From: Sclerurus mexicanus
Lineage: Eukaryota; Chordata; Aves; Passeriformes; Furnariidae
Direction of reading: 5' to 3'
DNA: 64,000 nucleotides
Assembly (NCBI GenBank): GCA_013396755.1
Contig: VWZF01007071.1
Location: 19,149-83,148 of the forward strand
Part shown: positions 11,770-24,109 of the stretch, in pieces
Numbering within the stretch: position 1 is the first letter of the stretch
How the letters are laid out: every line of letters begins with the position of its first letter
The notes under the pieces: generated by a model
The model's database searches: none
The model's input: the letters and a program-made list of their open reading frames with translations, nothing else
Told to the model about the DNA's origin: nothing
Made by a program: the position numbers and the translations under genes

Positions 11770-14700
11770 CTACGAAACCTGATTTATTTCAGGATCCACG
11801 TCTTACAGAGATCTCTGAGCATTGATTTTTTTTTTTTTTTTAGACATGCTCTGATGGAAATAGGCATCTATATGTTAGTTTCTGAAATTTCTTCATTTAA
11901 TCAGCTCTTGCTTTCAGAAAGGCTGCGTTGTATTTCTTTGCCGGAAACCCTAAGGCACCGGGGAGCGCAGATGCAGCAACTTGCCTTACCTGTTCAGTAC
12001 AGTCTGTAAAATTCTGGTTTTCACTTGTTAAAGGCGTAGAACCGTCAGTTCACTATATGTAACCTTTTACAGGCTGTCGCTGTGATGTGGTCACTCTGTT
12101 ACTGTGTTCTGTGTAGGTGAAGCATCAGGTCAGTACCTTGAATGTTAACGACCACTTACCTTTCTAGCAGAAGGCTGTAGCAGTACCAGGTACCCACATC
12201 TTCACTGGTGACATTGTAGTTGATTATTAGGCTGTTGCTCCCCAAAGTCTGCCAAGAATACAGAGTTGTTAGAAAAAGAGATTGTTAGCTCTAAATAGCC
12301 TGTGCAAGGAAACCTGAAGTATAGGTGAGTTCAGTTCAGCTGGAAAATTAATCACATGGACCAGTTAATAGGGAGGTAAACACCTTGTATTCATGGAAGA
12401 GCTAAAGAATGTTAGCCATGAAAGAAATGCTGTATGATTATAGACCCAGGAAAATTTATTTGGATAGGAGGAAGTGTTTAATTTCAGCCTGCTCCAGCCA
12501 ATTTTTCTGTAATACTCTGTGATGCTAAATGCCAAGTAATCTCTGTTTTTAAAAGTTATTTTGAAGTAAACTTGCACACTACATATAACCTGGGAGAAGG
12601 AGCTGAATATTAAGTACACTTTGATCTGCTTCCCTGGTATAGGTGCCTGCTGTGTTTATTCAACAATATTTCAATGCTTTATCCTTACCATTTTAATGGA
12701 ATTTTCTGACTCTTAGTCTGAAGTCTCCTGTTTCTCTAAAGAACCATGATTGATCTTTGATGTGCGCAAGTCTGACTTTAAATAGGCAGTAAAATAGCAG
12801 AGTTTGAAACATGTTCCTTCCCAGTTGGTTTAGTTCTGTGATGAGGACAGCTGATCTAGAAAAATCTTACTGGGATTATGCATGCTTTTTTTTAATTAAA
12901 ATTAATTTTTTTCCCAAAACTTACCAATGTAAATGTTGTCACTTCAGTTTTATTGTGGATGTGGAACTGTGTGTGCCATTATAAAGCCCAGGTGCCTTTG
13001 CCATCTAAGCACTGTAATCTATTCCTGCCCTTTGTTTTAAAAGCCTCTGAATTTGATAGTAATTCACTGATGGGATGTTATTTGGGTGTAAGTTGTAGTA
13101 GGAGTGGTCAATTTTGAGAAGTGAGTGTGTACTTTTCTCCCTACCCCCTTCGTTCTGGTGTGTGACACCAAATGGACACTTACTTGCTGGGGCACAGCTG
13201 TGATTTGGCTCTTTTTGCCCAAGGTAGTTAATGTTCAGATGTTCTAGAGCTGATCTAATAAGCTGCATGCGTGTGTTGGACAACTCTTGTATTTATACCT
13301 AAAGAAGTGAGAAGTTATTTGTGTTATGGTATCACCAAAAATGGGTGTTCTGGTGTTTCTAGGAAACCTCTACCAGTTGTTCTAGTAATTTATAAATCTC
13401 TCTGTATAGACAGGCATTCAGATTTTTGAAGTTAGAGACTATCTGTGCCAAGCAAAGCAGAATCAGGTATTTTGCCTATGTTTTGCTGCAGCTTAAGATC
13501 AAAATTCCTTCTGAATTTGGCAAACAACTCTTGCATTGTTTTCTGAAATTGCTATTTTTAAAAAAAATTTATTTTTTTAATTCCTTGATGCCTTCATCTT
13601 TGTGAAATAGCTTATACATGGGCACGGGTGTTCTGCAGACAGGTGTCAGAGTGGGCTGCCTGAAATCATGTGAGACTTGTTCTTAGGCGTGGAAATAGTC
13701 CTGCTTTAAGAAAAGAGCTGCAGGGAAGTCTGAGAAAACTATAAATAATGAATGCATTTGAGCACTGTTTAATACAAAGGGGATGTTAGGGTAATGAAGG
13801 TGATTGATAATCCAAGTTATTAGTTGACACTCTCCTTCCTGAAATGATTACTTATGCAACTCATTTGATTTTCTTAAATAATACAGTGAGAATTACTTGT
13901 CTTTGGTGAGTTGCCTTCCGTCTAGCTAGCTTTGTCCGGCTGGTTTATTTCTGAATAGCAGTTATTTTGGAGTCTGACTTTGCAGCTGTTCCAATGCAAC
14001 TTCTCTGTGAACAAACTCTTTGCTATAAATGTGAACAGGCTTGCTTCAAAGTGGAGAGTTTAGCAGAAAGTGAAGTAGGAAAAAGGCTGAGAGTTCAGAG
14101 TGAGAACGCATGTTAGTGGAAACACTGAGGTTTTTGGAGAGCAGCTTTTGTTTGATTCTGAAATAGTCTGGATGAAGTCCACCTTTTTATAATTGATACT
14201 GAAAGATTTTTTCCCTACTTGTGTCATAGAACTCGATAATGAATAGAATTAATTTTCTTCTTGTCAAACCTCGTTTCTCATTATTCCTCAAGTGGGAAAG
14301 CTTAAAACTTGTAGAAAACTTGAAAGGACAGATCTTACCCTGGAAAGGAACATTTTCATACTGAGGAGATGAAAAAACATTTCCTGCTTCTTTCTGCATG
14401 TGGTATTGCCTTCTCAAAGCAGGCAGAGCTTAAGAGGAAACTTTTACCTGGGTATGGTTTCTAGCTCTTGTACATTTACATCAGCACCTTTCCTCTCGGT
14501 CCCACGAGTGTTTTCAGGAGGACTTTGCTGCCTGTTGCTGCTGGAGGTGAAAGATCAGGTTCTGGTTTTAGAGTGATCGCTGACCTACAGGCTTTAGAGG
14601 CCTCTGACTAATTTGTGCAAGTGAAGATCTCCCTTCAAAAGCACTGGAAGAGAAGTCAGTGCACAGTTATTTTCCAAAGAAGTGGTTTGTTTTATTAGCA

Positions 14701-17700
14701 CAGAGATAATGGTGTCTGCACCAAAGAGGTACTTGCGATGTAAGCAAAGGTATGTGTTGCTTTAAAACTCTTGTTATTCAAGGTAGTTTCTACCCTGTGC
14801 TCTCCAGTCCCATGCTACGTTAATGCAGGCAATGATCCTGGATGAGGCAGGTGTAGGACAAGTTTTTTCCTTCCTCCCACAGTCTTATTTTATCTTTTTC
14901 TTTTTTTTTTTTTTCATTTTCAGGGGTTAAAATATGCATCAGTTTCTGAAGACTAAAAGGGTGTGTTCAAAAGATGTTTCAAGGAGAGAAAAGAAATACA
15001 AGAAATTAAGTAATTAGAAGTTTTAAGTACGTGTTGAGGACTATTTAAATCGGGGTGACTTGCAAAGCTTGTGTGTTGTTTTTGGTTTTGGTTTTTTTGT
15101 TGTTTTTTTTTTCTCCTTTATGGATGCTGGAGCCACAAGGTCTACTATGATTCTTTTAAAATCAATTCTGGATACAAAAGTGAGGTAAGAATCTCACAGT
15201 TGTCATGACAAGTCACAAGCCTGTAATTTCATGTTGCAATTAGTTCAGTCATGCCAACTGAAGCTTTTCAGGCTCACAAATTCAGCAGTGTTCATGATTA
15301 ATCTAACCATTAGAATTTGTGTTAAAATATATAGACTTAAACACAGAGAAATCCTCTGTGACTGGCTTTGATGAGAGTGAAGATATAGCCAGTGAAGCAG
15401 ACAACATAATTCTTAAATGTTGGGTAAGATGGAAAATAACTATGACTGAAAACGTGTAATGTTTTTCAACTAATTGGACTTAAAATATGAAGACTTATCT
15501 GCAGGAATCCTTTCTCTAAAGACAATTTCAGCCTGGTTACCAAGAGAGAATCTTGGGTGAGCTGGTAGCAGTAGAGATGGGAAAAAGGCCATTTCCAGTT
15601 TGTCTCCTGAGCCTCAACTCTACTGGGATGATAGCAATGTGCACCACAATTGCCAGCTGACAATACCCAAAGGCTATGTGGTCTTTTTTTTTAAATTCTG
15701 ATTATAGGAAGCTGAAAGCAAGCTGATGCTCCCCAAAAAGTGTTTCGAAGCACTAAGAAGGAGTTAGCCTGTTAACAACTGGTAACATCAGCTTTTAAGA
15801 GAAGGGCTTGCTTTTTGGGTGAGTAAGGTGATTTTAGAAGTCATTATTTGTCTTAATACTGCTACCAAACAAACATGAAGTTTCCATTTCTACATAAGCT
15901 ATGTATTAGTCTTCTGTATTAGTACAGTTTTCAGTCACACAATAGAACTTTAAATAAAAATAATAGCTATACAATGAAAAGAATATATATGTCTGGAAAT
16001 TGGGTAATGTGCTGACACTGAAGAGGTATCTGGTATCCTTATATCTGGCCCTGTTGGAAAAAGAAATTCTGCAAAAGGTGAATTTATCAGTAGAATTTGA
16101 GTCTAAAACATGCAGGCGTGCAAAGTAGGATCTCTCTGCTTTTGGAGTAACTGGGTGTGAAGGCAATTTGTTCTTCACAGAAAGGTAATCTGTAAAGGTA
16201 GCAGATATACTTGACCAGTAAGGTGGGAAAGTGGTGGTGTTTATTTATCTCTTCCATTGTGCTCTCGAAGGCAATTTAGGTGTTGAGAACAGAAAAGGCT
16301 GAATTTCTCAGAGGTTTCCTTCCCTTTGCTAAGATGGGTATTCTTGAAAGTGCATATTCAAATGAAGCAGGACTAAGATAAGGTCTAGTAATTGTTAATA
16401 ACAATAAAAAGTTCCAATTACATACAAGTGTTCTCTTACATCTCTATTAAAGCAATCTTTTCTGCTTTTCTTCAGTTGTTTGAATGAAGGCAGAACATCA
16501 ATTTCTTTGAAACTCTCAGTATGAGCGTATATTTGAGTCTTTCAAAGGTTTGCTCTAATAACGGGGAGAATGTCAAAATCCAGATGAAATTGTGAAATGC
16601 AGTTTAGTAATTGGTGTAATGTGTTTTAAATTTAGTCTTTGAAGTCTATCTATTAGAAAAACTATTAGTATGAGGAAAAACTGTTGGTATTAATACAGTC
16701 ACAAACTAGACAAGCAAAGACAGACTTAATTTAGCATTTACTGTTTGACTCCCAGTAGTTTACATAGGTCTACTGAAACAATTCCTAGTGTTGGCAAAAT
16801 TGCAGTTTACCTCTTCTCAATGCTTTGTGTTGCAGTGCCTTAATTATACTTAATCATGAGGTTCCAAGTCAAACAGGTTTTGTCAACATTGAAAAACTAA
16901 TTCTTGGTGGTTTGGTTTTTTTTTTTCTAATACCCTGTCAGGGATGTTGTTGGTGCAGATGGAGTAAAAGACTGAACTTGCAGGTTGTAGGTTAGGCTCT
17001 GTACTTTCTGAAAAGATCAACTGCAGGTTGCTGTTAGCTCAGTCCTGCTTGCTCTGTTGAACCATTAGTGGCTGCCATGCTTGGAAGCACTTTCTGGAGT
17101 GATTCCAGTGCCAGGGAATTGGTGTGGGGGTGGTGCAGCAGGGCTGTAGCTCCTTGGCTTTTTGAGTTGTGGGCTTGGACTGAATCTACTTGGGTGAGTC
17201 CCAGGCTTTGTTGCAGGGGATGATATGTACACTATAGCACAGCCTGCCTTTATCCAGGATAACGAGAGTCTGCGGGCAAACAGGGTGCTGTGCAAAACTG
17301 GGTCCCAAGTTTAGAGCTGTCCACTCTTAGATAACGCAGCTGCTGTAACTTTTTTCCTCTCTCTGGAGAAAAAAAAAAAACCACAAAAAAACCCAACCCA
17401 AACTTCCCCTTGTGGTCTCTCTTCTTCATCCTGATAGAGATAAAAGGAGTAATATTTCTTTATTAGCAGAACACAGCATTCTCTCCCATAGCTCTATAAA
17501 GCTCAGTGGTATGGAATATGTGTTTTAGCACATCTCTAATTAAATTGATTTGTTCCTAGTGTACTCTAACTAAAACACAAAAAATAAAAAAGGCAAAAGA
17601 CCAAAACAACAGCAATGAAAAATACTTATACTTCTAGTGAAGTGTGTCTTAGTCCAGAGTTTGAGTCACAGGGAGAGTTCTGTTTGAGTGTTTTCTGGGA

Positions 17701-20700
17701 TCTGGAGTGCTATTCTGTCAAAATGTTATCTAACTGACCCCTTCCTTTATAGTTTGTGATTTAGCTTAAGGTGCAGGTACTGAGCCTGTTACATGTTTGG
17801 CCTTTGCGTGTGCCGAGCCAAGCACACCCCAGTGTTGCCTTTATGAAATTCCCTGCCAAGATAATGAGATGCAGAGTTCCCTCTTTGTCTGAGGTAAGGA
17901 CTCTGATATGCTGTTGAGTGCATGGTCTTATCTAGGCAGTCCAAGTATGTTTGGGTAGTTGTCATTAATGAACTTTAGTCCATAGTAGTACTGAATTTTT
18001 TGTCTAATTCTTTAAGCACTTCTTAAGTATTCTTCTCTTTAGACAATTTGTGTTAACTTATATAAAGCTGTACCATGGTGAGCTTATTGAGCCTAGAGCC
18101 ATTAGGGACTGGGCACCTGGTATCTTGGCCTGGCTCTTCCTTGCCCTCACCACTCCAGCAGCTCCTGTTTTTTTTAAAGAAAGAAATGTGGCAGCTTTAA
18201 AATGTAACCAGTCTCATCTCTGGCATGCAGATATCTACTCTCCCCATTTAACTTCTTGGTATCTTGGTAAGGCTTATGTTGAGTCTCTTGTTTTCTTAAT
18301 TTTGGGGTTTTTTTTATTCCTAGGGGCACCATTTTGAACTACACCAAAGTAGTCTAATGGCAATTTTTAACTAGGTCAAATTATTTTATAGTTATAAATT
18401 AGATGCAGTGCAGTTTCTCTTGGTGTCCATCTGTGATAAATGCTTACATGAAGCAGACATGAAGCAGCAAGGTGGTGTTTTGTCTGAAGTACAGCTTATG
18501 CTGTAAAGCACATCTGCATATTTTTTTTAAAACTTCAAATGCTGGATTCTCCTCATATGCCTTGGGAAATTATTCCAGTGGCTAAAAGTAAGCTACAAAT
18601 ATTAGTCTGCTATTGAATGCCAGCTACTTGATCTAGCAAGAAAAAAGCGAAAGATGAAAAGAAGTTTGAAACCTTTGTCATTTAGATTATAATCTAGTTC
18701 TTGCTTCATTTTCTGTTATATATTTCAGAAGTCAATTAGGCAGAGTATAAGAACTCATTTTTCATGTGTGTGTGGGAGTGGGATGAACTTCTCTTAAAAT
18801 GTGGGCACCTGAGCTGTAGGTAATACTAGTGATAAACATGAAAGAGGAGACATGCTGAGTTGAGTGCCAGTGGATATTCCCTGCCTGAATGTTCCAAGGT
18901 CATTTCTTCTGTCTCTTGCAGCATCAAGTATTGACCTAGCCCTCACCGTCTTATTGGCATAACTAAAATCCAAGGTAGTCTTTGTGATGGAAATTTAGCC
19001 TATATTCCTTTTTGTGTGTCCATGATCTTACGTTTGACTTGCCATAATGCATATTGAAATAAATTCACTGTTGGAAGGAATCTGTCACCATAACTGGTCC
19101 TTTGTTGTTACCTCTGAATTTGTCAGTTTCGGATACTGGCAGATTTGACCATTAAATATTCTTCTTCTCAGTCATAAATACAATACAAGCAGCATTAAGC
19201 CTAACGCTAATCTCTGCTGGACACAAATCGAAATTAGAAGCACCTTCTTCTTTCCCTGGTGGGCTCCTATTTACCTGTTAATCCAGTTAACTGATCACAA
19301 AGATAAACATTTAACCCACTTGAAATTAAAATCATGCAGCTGAATTTTATGGCGTTTATATACCTTTATTTAACTCTAAAATCATGATAGTAGAGGTTAG
19401 TTTGTGATTACGGTGATTGTTGTGTTAGAAGCTCAAAACTTATGAGTGAAATAGTGAGATTGCGCTTCTTTATTTATTGAATATTTGTATTATGGAGGTC
19501 TGGAGAGTTCTGAGTAGAGAGAAAAGAAAGATTTTGTTACTGTATTACTTTATGATCTGTTTAATTCTCAAATTAGTGATGTAAGAAACCATGGGTTACG
19601 AATGAGCTTAGCAGCCCTTCCATTGCTTGCTGAATAGCTACTATGGACACTGCAAGTGCTTCCGAGGTGTCAAACAAACATTAAAATCTCTGGAGTGTTC
19701 CTTCTGAAAGTATTTTATTTTCTGAATGTAATACAACTTACAGTATAAGAAGCAGGATGTAAAATCAAATATTTCTACAGTGTGGTAATGGCTGAATTGT
19801 GCAAGTAAAAGCCTGTCCTTTCCTCTTTACCAGATATGAACTGGTTTATATGTACTCCAAATAGGGCATAGAATATGCTTCAAATTAGTCTACTTTAAGT
19901 TGTTTAAATGAACATCTAAAGGGGCCCTCAGGAAGATGGAGTCTAGTATTGTATTATGCTCATTTTTCCAAAGAAGCTGAGAAACCTATTGTACTTCAGT
20001 GCTTTTTTTAGTGCAAAATGCTGTCCAAACTTTTGGAAATAAAGCCAAAACCAGCAATCCAGAATCTTTAAAATAATATTTTGTTCCATACATGTGAAAG
20101 CAGTTTTTGAAAAGTGCTGTTGGAAACCTCAGATGGCAACCTTCAATTTAAAGGAGTAGTAAAATGAATCATTCTTAAAACAACAACAACAAAAAAAGTC
20201 TGTGGTGGTTTTTGTCCAGTAAGAGGAAAAGGATTGACTCTGGATATGAAATGCTGATCTTTATTGCATTTGCATTAGGCAGAATTATTAACATTGTATT
20301 GTAGAGGCTGTGGCACATTTTTGGCAAGCTGATACATTCCTCCCTTTTTCTCTTGCTTCCTCCCACTCAAGAGGTTTTGTCTTTCTCGATCTGATTTTGA
20401 AGAGAGATGTGGTATGCATGAAGACTTCTGAAACTGTAACTTGAGTTTGGATTTGACGTAAAACTAAACTGTTACCATAAATTCAGACTACAGAAATGCA
20501 GAAAATTAAAAAAAAAATTGTCTTCTTATTTAAATAAAGCCAAATGTAGTTAAAGCGTAGAATCAGGCAGTAGGGAATTAACTGCCTAGACTTTTGTAGC
20601 TAATACCTGGCAGAGCTGAGAAATGTCTCTTGTGTAAGCTAATAGTGCCTTCTCCATGTGTGTCTGTGTGAAAGATGACAGTGAGTTAAATGTAAGAAAA

Positions 20701-21497
20701 AAATCAACAAATATCATGTCATCACAAGAAGTGTCTGATAGTATGATGCAAGCTACTGTCGTGTTCTATTTTTAGCAAGTATGAACTTGGTCTGTGGTTT
20801 TACTCAGAAATCTTGGTCTCCCTTGGATGAATTTGGAAGAACAGTGGAACCTGTAATCTGTTTGTTAGTATGGTAAGAACTTACCCTCATCAAACCTATT
20901 GAATGGTGCTTGTACTGCAGCTGAAAATAGCTACTTGCCATGAGTTGCTACTTTGGAGGATTCTTTTAAGCCTGTTGTATGTGTGTAAACCCCCATTATC
21001 AAGGTTCAAAGGTGGCTCCACATGCTGCACACAGAGGATCTTTTATGAACAGCCTTGGAATGCTACATGGGTGGTTGTTTCTAAAACAAACAGATAGTAA
21101 CTCTTATGCTGTGCCTCTGTTTATATATAGACACAGATGAATTAAAAAGCTTGATTCTTATGCAGGCTGCTTTTTATTTATTTAATTTATTGAAATTAAA
21201 AAATCTATAATAAACAACACCCTCCTTTAAATGGATAATAAAGTGGTTTAGGACTAATATTTATATAACCAATTTTTTTGAATAAAGCTAGTATTATTTA
21301 ACTCTAAAGGTATTTCTCTTCGATGTTTTACATCTAAGACTGAAGAATCATGTCCCTGAGATGAGAAGAGAGAAGTGGAGGGGTAGGAGGATGAGGGGGC
21401 CGAAGCTGACTCTCCATAGCCAAGGATATCTAAAAATGGAGCATAAATAGTAATACTAATTTTCCTTTTTATGTCATCTTCAAATTTTATGCAATAA

Positions 21498-22427
21498 CGT
21501 ATTGGGTTTGCATGGCAAAGTTTTGGTGGTGGGGTGTGAGAAGTTGCTGGAAGCTTCTGCCATGTCTGACAGAGCCAATGCCAGCTGGCTCCAAGGCAGA
21601 CTCACCACTGGCCAAGGCTGAGCCAATACAGCAGTGATGGTAGTACCTCTGGGATAAGAAATTTAGGAAGGGAAAAGAGTTTACTGTGTGGAAAAAGTTG
21701 CAGGCAGAGAGGAGGGAGAATATGAGAGAACTTTGCAGTCACCAAGGTCAGTGAAGAAGGAGGGGCAGGAGATGCCCCAAGTGGCAGAGCTGAGGTTCCC
21801 CTGCAGCCCGTGGTGCAGACCATGGTACAGCAGCTGTGTCCCTGCAGCCCTTGGAGGTCCAAGGTGAAGCAGACACTGACTTGCAGCCCCTGGAGAACTC
21901 CATGCCAAAGCAGGTGGATGCCTGAAGGAGGCTGTGACCCTTTGGGAAGCCTGTGCTGGAGCAGGCTCCTGGCAGGACCTGTGGACCCATGGAGAGAGGA
22001 GCCCAGGCTAAAATGTGTCTGCCGGGACTTGTCACCCCACGGGGGACCCATGCTGGAGCAGTCTGTTCCTGAAGGATGGTTGCCTGTGGAAGGGACCTGT
22101 GCTGGAACAGTGGGTTCATGGAGAACTGCAGCCCATGGGAAGGATTTATGTTGGAGAAGTTCATGGAGGACTGTCTCCCATGGGAGAAACCCCATGCTGG
22201 AGCAGGGAAAAGAATTATTTCTAATTGTCCTTCTCTGATTTGGTTGGTTATAAATTAAATGATAAGCAAACTCAACTTGGGAGTCGAGATTGTTTTGCCC
22301 ATGATGGTATTTGGTGAGTGATCACCCTGTCCTTATCTTGACCTGTGAGCCTTTCATTATATTTTCTCTGCCCTGTCCAGTTAAGAAGGAGGATTGTGCC
22401 TTGGTGGACACGTGGCCTCCTGTGAAA
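21498..22427 (+). mobile_element. Solo LTR of an avian endogenous retrovirus, + orientation
   Basis: The segment begins near GTATTGGGTTTGCATGGCAA and runs through a GC-rich middle (with the ~48-bp repeat ladder), a TTGGTTATAAATTAAAT stretch, and a 3' part with TCGAGATTGTTTTGCC, TTATCTTGACC and CCTGTCCAGTTAAG. I recognise this layout from a widespread LTR family of bird genomes (memory, not a database hit; family name not assigned). No gag, pol or env sequence adjoins it, so it is a solo LTR. The direct repeat AATAAC flanks it at 21493-21498 and 22428-22433 and may be the target-site duplication. The canonical TG/CA termini are not intact, so the ends are approximate. A 197-codon minus-strand open frame inside it is a by-product of GC-rich composition. 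Confidence 0.75.
21954..22206 (+). repeat. Internal ~48-bp imperfect repeats in the LTR
   Basis: The motif TGCTGGAGCAG or a close variant starts at 21954, 22051, 22100, 22149 and 22195. Spacings are 97, 49, 49 and 46, consistent with a decayed tandem array of about 48 bp. Between the motifs lie related GTTCATGGAG/GACTG and CCCATGGGA segments. Confidence 0.75.
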
Positions 22428-22433
22428 AATAAC

Positions 22434-23670
22434 AGAACAAGTAGTAATTTGATAGTGAAAGACATCTGGCTGACAAAGCTTTGCAAATGATGGCAGATAC
22501 CTAAAAAAGTGATAGGGAAGGTATCTAAATAAACATCTTCTCTAGGAAATCGTTATGAAAGTTGAGATGCTTAAGAAGATAGACTTCATCTTTACCAGTG
22601 CAGTTTTACATCTTGACAGCTTTTATTGTTCTCAAAACTGGTGGTGATGTCAAAAGTGTTCAAATATCCAACTATCACACAAACCCTTCAGCAGTGTTAA
22701 GTTCAAGTCCATAGTGATATGCTGGCATTATGGCTTCTTTACCTCATACATCACCTTAGTGTACTCTGGGTGACCACTGTTGCCATTTTCTGCCCTTTGC
22801 ATATTTGGGAGGAACCTGTAGACCACTTGAAACAGTTTGTATAATCACTGAGTTTTCCTCAAGGATAGACTAAAGAGCATGTTAATTTTAGTAAAGTTGA
22901 GTTAGAGAAACACTGGTTGGGCAAGTAGCACTTTTCTTTTGTCCATGTGGGCAAACCAGTTTTTCTTGTTCAGTGGTAACCAGCATATTGTAAAATATGT
23001 GTATTTGGGTCATACTTTCTTCATTTTGTTGGTAATCTGGTGTTTTGGGAGGATTGTTTCAAGTTTTGCTGTGCTGCTTGTATTGACTTTGGAATTTCAA
23101 GCTGTGAAACTAATGAAACCAGCAATATGCTTCAGGAAAGCAGCAGAAGATCCCATTATTCAGCTCCTGAAAGCCTTTTATTTTGGTTTTTCCTTTAGGA
23201 ATGTGTAGTGCTGGTTGCTTTCTGATCAGGTGTGTGCAGAAGTCCACAGTACACTTATGTGCAATTTAATGCAGACAGGTGACCTGGCAAGGACTTAAAT
23301 TGTAGTATTTAGTAGCATTGTCCTGGTCATATCAATATCTCTGAAAATGGAATGTCCCTAAGCAAGTTGCTTGAGAAATCTGACCTAGCAGTGTTCACTG
23401 TTAGTCCTGTTGTCTGGTCCACTCCAAAGTGGAGTTGTCTGATTAACTGTCTGACCTGGAGATCACCAGTGAGAATTTTTAGCTTTACTGTGTTGAAGCC
23501 TTTTCTGAATGCACGTTTTGCTAGAAGAGTAAACACTGTGACTAGCAGCTATATGCTAAATACTGAATGTTACTGGTTTCTGGGAAAAAATAGTTATTTT
23601 AAAATATTTTAATAAAATTCCCTCTTGTCAGTTGATCATACCTTTTCCTTGATGTGTGCAGAAATAACTT
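22434..23670 (+). other. Intron-like sequence between transposons
   Basis: AT-rich, no recognisable exon or repeat family. A small perfect hairpin (ACTCCA/TGGAGT, 3-base loop) sits at 23421-23435. Short overlapping open frames on both strands around it have no recognisable product. Confidence 0.5.
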
Positions 23671-23721
23671 CATGGAATCACAGAATATTCTGAGTTGGAA
23701 GGCACCCACAAGGATCATGAA
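23671..23721 (-). mobile_element. CR1 LINE 3'-end fragment, minus orientation
   Basis: The segment reads CATGGAATCACAGAAT followed by GAGTTGGAAGG and CACCCACAAGGATCAT. This is the reverse complement of the typical avian CR1 3' terminus (the ATCCTTGTGGGT, CCTTCCAAC and ATTCTGTGATTC order). Only about 50 bp are clearly recognisable. The following ~150 bp may be more diverged CR1 sequence but I cannot align it with confidence. Confidence 0.8.
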
Positions 23722-24081
23722 ATGGGGTTCAAAGTGGTCTCTGCTTTCCATGCTCAGATGCTGCTATAGACATACAAGATGCTGAGTAGTGTGACGCCTA
23801 GTCCTGTTTCAAGACAGGCTTTCAAATACTTGTCAGAACTGTGTTGATATGGACATGGCTTTGGGGTCCTGACCTTTTGGGACACTTGAGATGCTATGGG
23901 TCTCATGTTAACACCTGGATTTTCACTTTTTTTTGTTGAGAAGTACTACAATTTTACTTTTTGAATGGGTAAACACTAATGATAACTAGTAAATTTAAAT
24001 AAACAACACTAATTTTCATAGAGCATTCTTTTTCTTCTTTACTCATTTGGTTGGTACGTGTTCCATGAAGTTTTGAATCTG

Positions 24082-24109
24082 ATGGACATCACTATTCACT
24101 GATGTCCAT
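24082..24109. repeat. Perfect 10-bp inverted repeat beside a CR1
   Basis: ATGGACATCA (24082-24091) and TGATGTCCAT (24100-24109) are exact reverse complements separated by 8 bases. The pair ends right where recognisable CR1 sequence begins. Confidence 0.8.

Larger units (their letters stand above)
9786..21497 (+). other. Intron-like sequence with simple repeats
   Basis: No coding region recognised. It contains a GTTT repeat at 10086-10114, T16 at 11826-11841, T14 at 14901-14914 and A12 near 17370. A strong acceptor-like tract ends at 11734 and another at 14923. The stretch 11645-12150 has more CpG than its surroundings. No identifiable transposon was seen. Open frames such as the 124-codon one on the minus strand at 10842-11216 have no recognisable product. 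Confidence 0.55.

Noticed and set aside
14924..15184. Candidate exon between a T14/CAG acceptor and a GAG/GTAAGA donor
   Set aside because: 261 bases interrupted by another long T/G tract and stops in all frames; splice motifs at this spacing are expected by chance over 64 kb.
21602..22195. 197-codon open frame on the minus strand, the longest in the window
   Set aside because: It lies wholly inside the GC-rich repetitive LTR, has overlapping frames on both strands, and resembles no protein family; a composition artefact.
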